A stretch of 64,000 bases of DNA from Pseudomonadota bacterium (GTDB lineage Bacteria; Pseudomonadota; Gammaproteobacteria; Steroidobacterales; Steroidobacteraceae). The notes under the pieces are model-generated. The model searched no databases and had not been told where the DNA came from. It saw only the letters and a program-made list of their open reading frames with translations. Both the position numbers and the translations under genes were made by a program. The number at the start of each line of letters is the position of its first letter. The first letter of the stretch is position 1. This document shows, piece after piece, positions 27,099 to 38,007 of this stretch. The stretch spans positions 2,976,001 to 3,040,000 of the forward strand of contig JBBCGI010000001.1 in the NCBI GenBank assembly GCA_037200975.1, given 5' to 3'.

Positions 27099-28235
27099 AT
27101 GAAATTCATGCCTCTCGTGTGGGCTGGATTGTGGCGAAGACCAGTTCGCTCGATTCTCACGGCCAGCAGCATCGTCATCGCGTTCGTGTTGCTAGGCCTG
27201 CTGCAGGGCGTGAACGCGGGCTTCGACCGGGCGATTGCCGCCGCCAATCGCAATTTCCTCGTCACGGGCACACGGGTTCGCGGTGGCGCGAACATGCCGA
27301 TCTCGGCCATGACGAAGATACGGAATGTGCCCGGCGTGAAGGCCGTGGCGCCGCGCGCGTACTTCATGCAGGACGACAGCCGCAGCGCGGAATACTCCCT
27401 TGCCGCGATCGCTACCGAGCCGGACTTGTTCTTCCGCATGCTGCGCGGCGCGAAAGTCGATCGCAAAAATCTCGACGCCATGCGCCGGACCCGCGCCGGG
27501 TTGCTGGCGACCCCCGAGCTGCTGCAAGTCTTGAAATGGAAAGTGGGCGATACGGTCACCGTTCGATCGCGCACGTTGCAGACGAATGGCAACCCGGACT
27601 GGACCTTCAACATCCTCGGCACATTCACCATGCCGGAGACTACCTACTTCGGCGTGATCAACTACGACTACCTGGATTCCAGTCGAGCGACGGAACGCAA
27701 TACCGCTGAAATATTTTATGTCGAGATCCAGGATCCCACCCGGGCCATCGCGACGGCGGCAGCCATCGACCGCATCTTCGCCAATTCGGCGCACGAGTCC
27801 CGTACGCGGTCGCAGCAGGAACGCGCCGAAGCTGGCGCCAAGCAGATGGGTGACGTGAGGCTGTTCACCAACGCCATCCTGGGGGCGGTGCTGTTCACGC
27901 TGGCCTTCCTGACCGGGAACACATTGCGACAGTCGTTGCAGGATCGCTCCCGCGAGTTCGCGGTGCTCAAGGCATTGGGATACTCCGGCAATCACGTGCT
28001 GGGCCTGGCGTTTGCCGAAGCACTGTTGCTCTACCTGCCGCCGGCACTGGTTGGCCTGGGGCTGGCGCGGTTGCTCGCGCCTCAATGGCAGGAAGACTTC
28101 GGCTCCATCGTCGTGTCCGCGAAGGTGGCGGTGATGGGGCTGTCATGCGCGGCCATCCTGGCATTTGTCGGCGCGGCATTGCCGGCGTGGACCTTGTCGC
28201 GCATGCCGATGGCCGCCGCACTACGCCGGCAGTGA
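27099..28235 (+). CDS. ABC transporter permease, FtsX/MacB type (first of pair)
   Basis: This 378-residue protein has one N-terminal membrane helix (about 15-38), a long periplasmic domain (about 40-260) and three C-terminal helices (about 265-290, 315-345, 348-370), the standard MacB/FtsX permease layout. The next gene starts 4 bp later and encodes a second permease of the same type. No ATPase or membrane-fusion gene is adjacent on either side. Such permeases usually handle lipoproteins, peptides or lipids by mechanotransmission. Confidence 0.9.
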   Translation: MKFMPLVWAGLWRRPVRSILTASSIVIAFVLLGLLQGVNAGFDRAIAAANRNFLVTGTRVRGGANMPISAMTKIRNVPGVKAVAPRAYFMQDDSRSAEYSLAAIATEPDLFFRMLRGAKVDRKNLDAMRRTRAGLLATPELLQVLKWKVGDTVTVRSRTLQTNGNPDWTFNILGTFTMPETTYFGVINYDYLDSSRATERNTAEIFYVEIQDPTRAIATAAAIDRIFANSAHESRTRSQQERAEAGAKQMGDVRLFTNAILGAVLFTLAFLTGNTLRQSLQDRSREFAVLKALGYSGNHVLGLAFAEALLLYLPPALVGLGLARLLAPQWQEDFGSIVVSAKVAVMGLSCAAILAFVGAALPAWTLSRMPMAAALRRQ

Positions 28236-28239
28236 GCGC

Positions 28240-29430
28240 ATGAACTTCTTCAGCCAGACATTTGCGATCACTGCCATGAACCTGCGGAACATCCCGCGCA
28301 GGCTCGGCAACTCGCTGGTGATCGTCATCGGCATCGCGGGTGCGGTGGGCGTGTTCATTCCGATCCTGGCCATGTCGACGAGCTTCAGGGCGACGATCGA
28401 AGGCGACGCTAACGACGCGCGTGCCATTGTGCTCACGCACCGCGCAACCGCGGAATCCGAGAGCTCCCTGTCTCGCCAGGAAATCGCGACGATCATGGAT
28501 TACCCGCAGGTCACGAGAGACTCGCGTGGCAGACCCGTGGCGTCGGGTGAAGTCATTCTGGTCGCGCCCGTCTCGCGCAAGCGCGACCACAGCGATGTCA
28601 ATGTCACGTTGCGCGGCGTAGGTGAACAATACTTCGCGATGCGACCGGAGCTGCAACTGCGCTCCGGCAGAATGTTCGAGTCCGGCAAGCAGGAGCTCGT
28701 GGTGGGTGCCGGCGCGGTCTCACAATTCGATGGGCTCGGCATCGGCGAGAACATTCGGCTTCAGGACGGTGACTGGAAGGTGGTAGGCACATTTGCCGGA
28801 GGCAACGGTGCGCGCGAGTCGGAAGTGGTTGCCGATGCGCTGACCGTGATGTCTGCGTACAAGCTCAACTACTTCAATTCCCTTACCGTCACGCTGCGCT
28901 CACCGCGCGAGCTCGCGGCATTCAACGACGCCGTGGAGCACAGCTCGAAATCGATACTGGTGGCGCGTGGCGAGCCCGAATATCTCGCGACCGCGTCGGA
29001 ATCGGTCAACCGGGTCCTGCGGTTGGTGGCTTATTCCATCGGCTCGATCATGGCGCTTGGCGGGCTGTTCAGTGCGCTCAACTCGATGTACTCGGCCGTT
29101 GCGGCGAGGAGCGTCGAGATGGCAACACTGCGTGCGCTGGGGTTCTCTGCCCTCGCAGTTGCCTTCGGAGTGCTGTTCGAGGCGCTGCTGCTGGCTTTTA
29201 TCGGAGCGGCCGCTGGAGCCGCGTTCGCCTATCTCTTGTTTGATGGCGCAACCATCAGCACGTTGGGCGGCGCGGTGTGGGACTCGCAACTGGTCTACTC
29301 ACTATCTATTCCCCCGGCGCTGACGATCGGCGCCGTTCTGCTCGCCTGCGCAGTCGGCTTGGCCGGCGGGCTGTTGCCGGCGATTCGTGCCGCGCGGGCG
29401 AACATCGCCGGGGCATTGCACGAGACTTGA
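28240..29430 (+). CDS. ABC transporter permease, FtsX/MacB type (second of pair)
   Basis: This 396-residue protein has the same layout as its upstream neighbour: an N-terminal helix (about 24-45), a periplasmic domain, and three helices near 265-290, 315-345 and 360-385, with the E-M-A-T-L-R-A-L-G signature that contacts the ATPase. The ATG at 28240 follows the first permease stop by 4 bp, so the two are cotranslated and probably form a heterodimer. The matching ATP-binding subunit is not next to it. Confidence 0.9.
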   Translation: MNFFSQTFAITAMNLRNIPRRLGNSLVIVIGIAGAVGVFIPILAMSTSFRATIEGDANDARAIVLTHRATAESESSLSRQEIATIMDYPQVTRDSRGRPVASGEVILVAPVSRKRDHSDVNVTLRGVGEQYFAMRPELQLRSGRMFESGKQELVVGAGAVSQFDGLGIGENIRLQDGDWKVVGTFAGGNGARESEVVADALTVMSAYKLNYFNSLTVTLRSPRELAAFNDAVEHSSKSILVARGEPEYLATASESVNRVLRLVAYSIGSIMALGGLFSALNSMYSAVAARSVEMATLRALGFSALAVAFGVLFEALLLAFIGAAAGAAFAYLLFDGATISTLGGAVWDSQLVYSLSIPPALTIGAVLLACAVGLAGGLLPAIRAARANIAGALHET

Positions 29431-29553
29431 GAGCGAGTTGGCTAGCGCTGCCTCTGCCTGGCCCGGCGCCACCCGTACCTCCGGCTCCTCCTGCCGGTGA
29501 CAATGGTGGCCGTGGTGGAAGCGGATCGCTCGATCCAACCTTGCTGCTGTGCA

Positions 29554-30177
29554 TCAGGGGCGCGATGCGGAGTTGTCAGGTGGACGGTCTAACTGCGTGC
29601 GCATCCACGTCGGGAACTCGCGTCCCAGGAATATCTCCTGAAATCGCGATTTGTCTTCGGCGCTGACCCCGTTCTTGAGCGCGAATCGATAGGTCCACGT
29701 GACGAGGGTCTTGTCAGGCGCTGGTTGCGTGCGCGCGAACTCGCCGACGGCATAGGCAACGTCGCGAAACTTCGGGCCGGTGTAGTTCCAGACCAAGTAC
29801 CTGAATCGTGAGCCCGCATCGTTCGATTCGGTGAAGACCACTTCTTCGACGGCGAAGTTACCGTCGGTCTTGCAGACGAGCCTGCGCGCGCCAACGGTGC
29901 CATACGGTCCTTCCGAAAGTCTGAACGTGCCGCTGACGCCGGCCAGATCCTTGGTCGCGTCGATGCGCAACGGCCGGTTCGCGGCCTGCAAGACCGCCGC
30001 GAGCGGCTGGTCGATGATCTTCTCTTCGGTAACGCTCACCAGCTCGTCGAGTGGCGCGATGTCGGGACGCACTGGATTAATGAAGCCTGCAGGCGGCTCA
30101 CAGCCCAATCCGGGAACGCCAAACGCCAGGCAGGCGAGCAGGAGTGCGACGCTTTCGCCATGGTCGAGTTTGCGCAT
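29554..30177 (-). CDS. Predicted SRPBCC-like lipoprotein
   Basis: This 207-residue protein has a hydrophobic N-terminus ending in G-L-G-C, a marginal lipobox. The rest resembles START/SRPBCC polyketide-cyclase-like proteins: an N-terminal helix after D-Q-P-L-A-A-V, antiparallel strands and a C-terminal long helix, enclosing a hydrophobic pocket. It probably binds a small hydrophobic ligand. The ATG at 30177 is chosen over 30201 because it leaves a short basic n-region. It is transcribed divergently from a TetR gene 43 bp away, which probably controls it. Confidence 0.78.
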   Translation of the reverse strand: MRKLDHGESVALLLACLAFGVPGLGCEPPAGFINPVRPDIAPLDELVSVTEEKIIDQPLAAVLQAANRPLRIDATKDLAGVSGTFRLSEGPYGTVGARRLVCKTDGNFAVEEVVFTESNDAGSRFRYLVWNYTGPKFRDVAYAVGEFARTQPAPDKTLVTWTYRFALKNGVSAEDKSRFQEIFLGREFPTWMRTQLDRPPDNSASRP

Positions 30178-30220
30178 GCGCGTTATCTTGCGCACATTCA
30201 TCGTCGGCGACTATTCGCAT
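30178..30220. promoter_or_regulatory. Divergent promoter region between SRPBCC and tetR-like genes
   Basis: Only 43 bp separate the two start codons, so the promoters must overlap each other or the 5' ends of the genes. A TetR operator is expected here. I could not define a convincing long palindrome by eye; a short GC palindrome TGCGCATGCGCG lies at about 30171-30182, at the SRPBCC start. Confidence 0.4.
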
Positions 30221-30856
30221 ATGAAGCGGAATCGGACTGACTCGCTAGATCCCAGAAAAAAGCCGCGGCAGCGTCGCTCGCACGTGACCGTCGACTCGAT
30301 TTTCGAGGCGACCATTCAGGTTTTGCTGGCCAACGGACTCGATGCGATCACCACGACCCAGATCGCCGCGCGGGCTGGAGTGGGCGTCGGCTCGCTCTAT
30401 CAATACTTCCCTAACAAGAGCGCGCTGCTTGCTGCCGTGGTCCAGCGGCACGTGGGTGAGGTTGTCGATTCCACGATTGCGGCGTGCCGGTCATGCCACG
30501 GCGATGGAATCCGCGAGATGTGCGCGACGATGATGGCTGCGTTCGTCGACGCCAAGACGCGCAGGCCCGAAGTATCGCGCGCGCTTTACCTGCCGTCGGC
30601 GGCCGTCAATGCCGACGCCATCGTGAGAGGAGAGTCGATCCGATGCGCCCAGGCCGTCGAGCAAATGTTGGTCACAGCGCGCGACGCGGAGTTTGCGCAG
30701 GTACAGATGGTCAGCCGGATGCTGGTTGGCTCAATCGTCACGCCCACTCGGGCGGTCATTGAAAGCGGCGGTGGTCTTGCCGATTTCCAGAGACTCAAGC
30801 TGCATCTCACCGCGCTTGCCGTGGGATACCTGAGGGAGATGTCCACGGCGAAGTGA
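30221..30856 (+). CDS. TetR/AcrR-family transcriptional regulator
   Basis: This 211-residue protein has an N-terminal TetR helix-turn-helix (about 18-65) with the usual I-F-E-A-T, T-T-x-Q-I-A-A-R-A-G-V-G-V-G-S-L-Y-Q-Y-F-x-N-K pattern. A helical ligand-binding domain follows. Regulators of this family leave DNA when a small molecule binds. The divergent SRPBCC lipoprotein gene is the obvious target. The ATG at 30221 is used; the frame continues upstream but only as antisense to the neighbour. Confidence 0.93.
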   Translation: MKRNRTDSLDPRKKPRQRRSHVTVDSIFEATIQVLLANGLDAITTTQIAARAGVGVGSLYQYFPNKSALLAAVVQRHVGEVVDSTIAACRSCHGDGIREMCATMMAAFVDAKTRRPEVSRALYLPSAAVNADAIVRGESIRCAQAVEQMLVTARDAEFAQVQMVSRMLVGSIVTPTRAVIESGGGLADFQRLKLHLTALAVGYLREMSTAK

Positions 30857-30906
30857 AGCGGCCGCGCCGCTTCTCATTTTCCGGCCTCGGGGTTCGCGGA
30901 TTTCGG

Positions 30907-31221
30907 TCAGCCGACTGGTGGCAATTGGGCTTGCGACGACGCTGGCATCAAGCGGCGCCGCTGTTCGGCATGCACCTGCTCGAGAGTCAGGCGAGTCGCT
31001 GCCGCCACCGAGTTCAGAACGGGATGCGCGGCGTCGCGTGGCAGAGTGAGTCCATGCGTTCGCTCCCAGGCGCGAATCCGCGCGTCGGGTGCATTGGCAG
31101 TTGCCGAAAGCTCCAGCAGTTCAGTTCGACGAACCTCGTCCGAGTGCGCCTGCTCGAGGGCAATTCGAGCGCGAAAGTCAGAAGACAGTTCACCGGGAAT
31201 CATGGGCATGTGGTTGTGCAA
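30907..31221 (-). CDS. Small conserved-looking helical protein, unknown
   Basis: This protein of up to 104 residues is rich in Arg, Ala and Glu and has clean helical segments (F-R-A-R-I-A-L-E-Q; D-A-R-I-R-A-W-E-R; L-T-L-E-Q-V-H-A-E-Q-R-R). The codon pattern looks coding, but there is no strong ribosome-binding site and no motif I recognise. An internal ATG at 31209 is an alternative start. No signal peptide is seen. It is probably a real gene of unknown function. Confidence 0.55.
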   Translation of the reverse strand: MHNHMPMIPGELSSDFRARIALEQAHSDEVRRTELLELSATANAPDARIRAWERTHGLTLPRDAAHPVLNSVAAATRLTLEQVHAEQRRRLMPASSQAQLPPVG

Positions 31222-31351
31222 AGCGGAGCTCCAGAGGGTATGGCGCGACAGTCTGCGCGCTCAGGCGGCGGATTGACACCTGCGCGGTCATGCCCGCAGG
31301 CGAGGGGGCGCAGCCAAGGCCGCGGTCAATGATTATCGAAAACCGGGGTGC

Positions 31352-31777
31352 TCAAGGAGCACTCATCGCCAACGCGAATGTGCGCGCGATTTCAGCATTG
31401 AGTGAGGCAACCCATTTGTTGTAGTTGCCATGGATCTTGCGCTTCTTTTCATTCGCGTCGAGTTCCCGGCTCGTGACGTAGAGAATCGAATATTTCGTGC
31501 CGCTATACGGGATCGAAACCTCGGCGTAATGCACGCCGCGAACCAGGATGCTCACCGAAAGTTTTCCGGGTTCGGCCAGGCGCGGTATCCATTTGCGGTT
31601 CGTGCAAGCTTTGATGATGAGCGCCTGGGCTTCGGCGGGCGTGAAGCTCTCGCCGCTCGCCTTGGTGGTAATGGGCTGATCGACGAAGTCCTGGATCGGG
31701 TCCGCAATTGCGTACCGAGGCAATGCGCTGATCAGCAGGAGACCAAACAAGGCAAGGATATTGGAGCCTTTCTTCAC
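31352..31777 (-). CDS. Small secreted protein, unknown
   Basis: This 141-residue protein starts with K-K then a hydrophobic signal peptide to about residue 25. The mature part alternates strand and helix (a T-P-A-E-A-Q-A-L-I-I-K-A-C segment, paired strands Y-A-E-V-S-I-P-Y and Y-S-I-L-Y-V). The GTG at 31777 has AAGGGAG 8 bases upstream, which supports the start. No family is recognised. Confidence 0.8.
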   Translation of the reverse strand: MKKGSNILALFGLLLISALPRYAIADPIQDFVDQPITTKASGESFTPAEAQALIIKACTNRKWIPRLAEPGKLSVSILVRGVHYAEVSIPYSGTKYSILYVTSRELDANEKKRKIHGNYNKWVASLNAEIARTFALAMSAP

Positions 31778-31894
31778 GGACGATCTCCCTTGTTAGATGC
31801 AGGGTCACGATACAGGCCGAGTGCGACAGCTTGCAATCGACAGTTCACAGCATCGTGATTCGAGGCGCGAATAGATAGCTGCTGGTGTTTTGCC

Positions 31895-32132
31895 GCCGTT
31901 GAAGAAGGTGTGTTCCCGGGTGGTGGCGTTGCGCTGATCCGCGCGCTGAAGGCCCTCGAGAAGCTCGAAGGTGCGAACGAAGACCGGACGGTTGCATTCG
32001 CATCCCGGCGTAGCTGATTTTCCGCTGCGTCAGATCGTCGAGAATGCTGGCGAAGACGCGGCCATGGTCCTGAAGACCCTCAAGCCGGGCAAGGGTGCCT
32101 GCGGTTACAACGCGCGCAGCGTTGAATACGGC
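31895..32132 (+). pseudogene. groEL 3' remnant, copy 3
   Basis: The fragment begins [22 protein letters not shown], an unmistakable chaperonin block, then [10 protein letters not shown] frame change and stop follow at the site where copy 2 also breaks. It then resumes as [16 protein letters not shown] and G-Y-N-A-R-S-V-E-Y-G before similarity ends. It overlaps the N-terminal part of copy 2 and lacks the Gly/Met tail. A TAGATAG heptamer lies just before it (31872-31878). Confidence 0.88.
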
Positions 32133-32278
32133 GCGTGATCTTCACGCTGGAGAAGCAACCGGGAACGGGTTCGCGGTAGAGTCGCAACGCCAACATGGAT
32201 CGCGCCCCAGAGCGCCGACCACAGCTCCAGGAGTACGCATGCCAGACATCTCCCCCACCGCCGCGACACGATAAATCG

Positions 32279-34945
<2,667 letters not shown>

Positions 34946-34970
34946 TCAGGCGGTAGTTAGTCGGCGCCCG

Positions 34971-35951
34971 TTAGAAAGGCGCTCCCTTCTGGCTGAGATA
35001 CACCTGTCCATCTGCGCCGTAATACAGGCGCTGCTGATCCCAGGAGAGCGAAGGCCTGGTTTCGGCCGATCCGGCCGTAGAGAAGTGGAACACCGCGCTG
35101 AGGTTGCGCGGCGTGGACCACGTGCCCGTGGTCGTCGCGCGCGTGGACATGAAGATGTCCATGTTGCCGTCGCGGTTGGAGGCGAACACGATGATCAGGC
35201 CGTCGCGGCTGACATTCGGCTGCTGGTCCTCGAAGGTCGTGTTCAGCTCGGTGACCGGCACGCCGGGACCGTAGGTGCCGTCGGGCCGCAGCTCGCTGAC
35301 GAAGATATCCTGGCTGCCGGTGGCAGCCACACCATCGTGATTGTTCGAAAAGTAGAGGAGGCTGCCTTCAGGGGTGCCGAGCAGCGACGGGCTGAATTTC
35401 GTGCCCACGGTGTTCGGACCGTCGGGATAACAGGCCAGGCGAAGCGGATCGCCGTGGCCCTGCATCTGCAGTGCACTGCCGTCGCCAGCGACCTGCACGG
35501 TGTAACGCGTCACGAAGATGTCCGATCCGGTGAGGCCAGGCATCGCTCCGGGTGCGCCGCACTTGTCCGCCCCGTCCCGCGTGGACACGAACATCAGCCA
35601 GTCGTCCTTGCCAGGCATCGGGCAGAAGTCGTTGGCTCCATCAACGCTGACCGGCGCTCCGAGCTTGGTCCTGAGGTCGTAGGTGTTGGTCAATGCGTTG
35701 CGCCGCAAGGCCCAGATGTCCAGACCATTCGTGTCGGCGGGGCCCGCTGCGGTGTACAGCAGCTTGCCGTCGCGCGTTTCGATGGGGCAACCGCCCGGAG
35801 CCACGGCGACGGGCGAACTCCATTCCGGCGGCGGGGGCGGGGGCGGCGGTACCACCACCGGGGGCGCTGCAGAATCATTGTCGTGCCCACAGCCGGCCAG
35901 CAGACCAGTCGTTACCATCGCCACCAGGCCAATCCGGAAAATCCTGTTCAT
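34971..35951 (-). CDS. PD40/TolB-like propeller lipoprotein
   Basis: This 326-residue protein has a lipobox L-L-A-G-C near residue 21, then a proline run (about residues 35-42) as a spacer. The rest is a beta-propeller with PD40 blades (L-L-Y-T-A, L-M-F-V-S-T-R-D-G, I-I-V-F-A-S-N-R-D-G-N-M-D-I-F). It is likely attached to a membrane and binds a ligand or partner. It is convergent with the kinase gene and divergent from the winged-helix/FHA gene, and the kinase's external part has the same fold. The ATG at 35951 fits the lipoprotein signal; the frame continues upstream without need. Confidence 0.85.
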   Translation of the reverse strand: MNRIFRIGLVAMVTTGLLAGCGHDNDSAAPPVVVPPPPPPPPEWSSPVAVAPGGCPIETRDGKLLYTAAGPADTNGLDIWALRRNALTNTYDLRTKLGAPVSVDGANDFCPMPGKDDWLMFVSTRDGADKCGAPGAMPGLTGSDIFVTRYTVQVAGDGSALQMQGHGDPLRLACYPDGPNTVGTKFSPSLLGTPEGSLLYFSNNHDGVAATGSQDIFVSELRPDGTYGPGVPVTELNTTFEDQQPNVSRDGLIIVFASNRDGNMDIFMSTRATTTGTWSTPRNLSAVFHFSTAGSAETRPSLSWDQQRLYYGADGQVYLSQKGAPF

Positions 35952-36065
35952 GCTTGCCTCACCGTGGAAATGTTTGAGCGGGGGTGTTGCGGCCGATACT
36001 TGCACCCGGCGTAAGATCAGTCGGGGCGAAACCCGGGCCGAAACAGGACTGAATCGGGGCGAGGC

Positions 36066-36719
36066 ATGATGCGTTTCGGCAAGTTCGAGTTTGATCCGGT
36101 GACACGGCGGGTCAGGCGCGAAGGCATGGACATCCACCTGACGCCCAAGGCCTTCGAGCTGCTGGCCGCGCTGCTCGATGGGGCGCCGCGAGTGGTATCA
36201 AAACGCGAACTGCACGCGCGGCTGTGGCCAAGTGGTGTGGTGGCGGACGCGACGCTGGTTGCGCTGATCAAGCAGCTGCGCGCGGCGCTCGACGACCGTG
36301 ACCGTACTGCGCCGCTGATCCGCACCGTACACCGCGTGGGCTATGCGCTGGAGATGCCGCTGGCGCAGCGCGAGCCGGCGCTGCCGTCCGTGGCCGCCCG
36401 CTGGCTCACTCTTGGACAGCGACGGCTGTCACTAGCTACCGGCGAGAACATCGTCGGCCGCGACGAGGCCGCGAGCGTACGTCTCGACGACCCGATGGTG
36501 TCGCGCCGGCACGCACGCATCCTGGTGAGCGGTTCGGGCGCACTCGTCGAGGACCTCGGCAGCAAGAACGGCACGTTCGTCGATGGCCAGCAGATCTCCG
36601 CCGGTCCGAGGCCGCTGCGTAACGGCGTCCAGCTGGCCTTTGGCACCGTGCGCGTCGTTTACGGTGAATCGGGCAACGGCATGCCCACGCTCACCCAGGC
36701 CGGACCGGCTGATCCGTAG
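36066..36719 (+). CDS. OmpR-type winged-helix regulator fused to an FHA domain
   Basis: In this 217-residue protein, residues 1-95 form an OmpR/PhoB-like DNA-binding winged helix: L-T-P-K-A-F-E-L-L, then S-K-R-E-L-x-x-R-L-W-P, then I-R-T-V-H-R-V-G-Y. Residues about 120-200 form a forkhead-associated domain with G-R at 131-132, S-R-R-H-A at 146-150 and S-K-N-G-T-F-V at 166-172. FHA domains bind phosphothreonine peptides. There is no receiver domain, so control is expected through Ser/Thr phosphorylation rather than Asp phosphorylation. The kinase 1.1 kb upstream is a likely source. Two ATG codons (36066, 36069) are possible starts. Confidence 0.92.
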   Translation: MMRFGKFEFDPVTRRVRREGMDIHLTPKAFELLAALLDGAPRVVSKRELHARLWPSGVVADATLVALIKQLRAALDDRDRTAPLIRTVHRVGYALEMPLAQREPALPSVAARWLTLGQRRLSLATGENIVGRDEAASVRLDDPMVSRRHARILVSGSGALVEDLGSKNGTFVDGQQISAGPRPLRNGVQLAFGTVRVVYGESGNGMPTLTQAGPADP

Positions 36720-36790
36720 AAGTAGATAGTCTTCCCGACGGTTCAGTCTTCGTTGCGAATCTGGTTATCGCCCAGCGCTGTGGGGGTTTG

Positions 36791-37547
36791 ATGTTGGCGT
36801 CTTTCCTGATCATGGCCGTGGCTCAGTCCGCGGCATTCCAGCAGGCAGAAGCGTTCGCACCTGCGGAAGAGCCGGCGTTGCCCGAGATCGTGGTCGTCGG
36901 CAGGATCCCGCGCTGCCGGCCCGCGCCAGGCGATCCGCTCGACAGCGTCGATCTGGTAGCGGCCGCGGCTCAGTCGCGGCAGCAGGTCATCAAGCGCGAC
37001 CCGGCGACGGGTGCCATGGGCGTTTTTTCCCGATGACGATCCGGTGACGGGACCGGGCGTCTGGCAGCGGGCGGGCGTGCGTATGGACCAATACGTGTTT
37101 CGCGTTCCGCTGGACGGCAAGCCGCTCTGCATCGGCGCGCGAAGCAAGAAGTCACCCGGATGGGGCCAGTTACGGCAGGTGGTCGATGCGACGCCGTATC
37201 ACGGGAAAACCGTGCGTGTGACGATGTGGGCCGCATCTCGCGAAGCGGGCCGCGTCTGGTTCTGGGTTGCCAGCGGTCGCGAAGCAAAGGAAGGCAAGCT
37301 GCCCAAGGTATCGCGCCAGGCCGACATGGCGGCAGAGAGCGGCAGCTTCGAGTTTCGCGGTTCACGCCGCTGGACGCCCGTCAGCCTGACGATGGGCCCC
37401 GTGCGATGCGACCAGGAGAAATTGAGCTTCGGATTTCTCCTCGACGGCCCCGGTGACCTGTGGATCTATCAGCCCGAGTTGCAGGTGATTGGCGAGCTCA
37501 CCGAGCGCGAGGCGGAACGCGAATGCCGCTCGCTCGGGAATCGCTGA
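36791..37547 (+). pseudogene. Secreted protein gene with a frameshift at a T6 run
   Basis: The first frame runs from ATG 36791 to a stop at 37034-37036. It encodes a hydrophobic start and the segment P-E-I-V-V-V-G-R-I-P-R-C-R-P. The second frame (stop at 37545-37547) continues the same protein style with V-W-Q-R-A-G, then W-A-A-S-R-E-A-G-R-V-W-F-W. The frames meet at six Ts (37023-37028). Removing one T joins them as G-V-F-P-D-D-D-P, giving a product of about 250 residues with a beta-sandwich-like tail (W-T-P-V-S-L-T-M). It may be a recent pseudogene, a slippage-controlled gene or a sequencing error. The function is not recognised. Confidence 0.7.
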
Positions 37548-38007
37548 TCTTCCTCATGAATCCCGGCAACCCGGGTGACTCCAAACGGTCGGCATTCGCA
37601 TCCCTACGCGCTAGATAGAAGAGCCGCTGCCGCACGCTGTCGGTAAGGGCTCCGCGTCTGCCAGTGCAGAACTATCGCGTTGCATCAATCGCTTCTCGGC
37701 GGGTTTTCGCTCTGGAAGTGAGAGAACTACGCGGGTCGCGACACATAGATAGATAGACGAGGGGTCTCGAAGAACAACTAACGACCCTGTGGCTGCCCCT
37801 TATTCGGGCGTGACTCGACTTGGTGCGGAGAAACGCCACCGAATCTCGAGGGCCGCCGAGAAACGGCCAAGTCGGCGGCGATTCAATTGAGGTCATGCAG
37901 GTGGAACTTCTCTATCTACCGCGCCAGCCAGGTCGCCACGCAAACAGAAGAACCGACACCGCCGTTGGTCAGCAGCACCTTCCGTCACAATCTCAAGGAG
38001 TTACACA
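37548..38007. other. Intergenic region without a recognisable gene
   Basis: These 460 bp show no convincing reading frame. TAGATAG occurs at 37612, in an overlapping pair at 37746-37756, and as its complement at 37912. Codon-like structure is absent. The ribosome-binding site AAGGAG of the next gene lies at 37995-38000. Confidence 0.5.
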
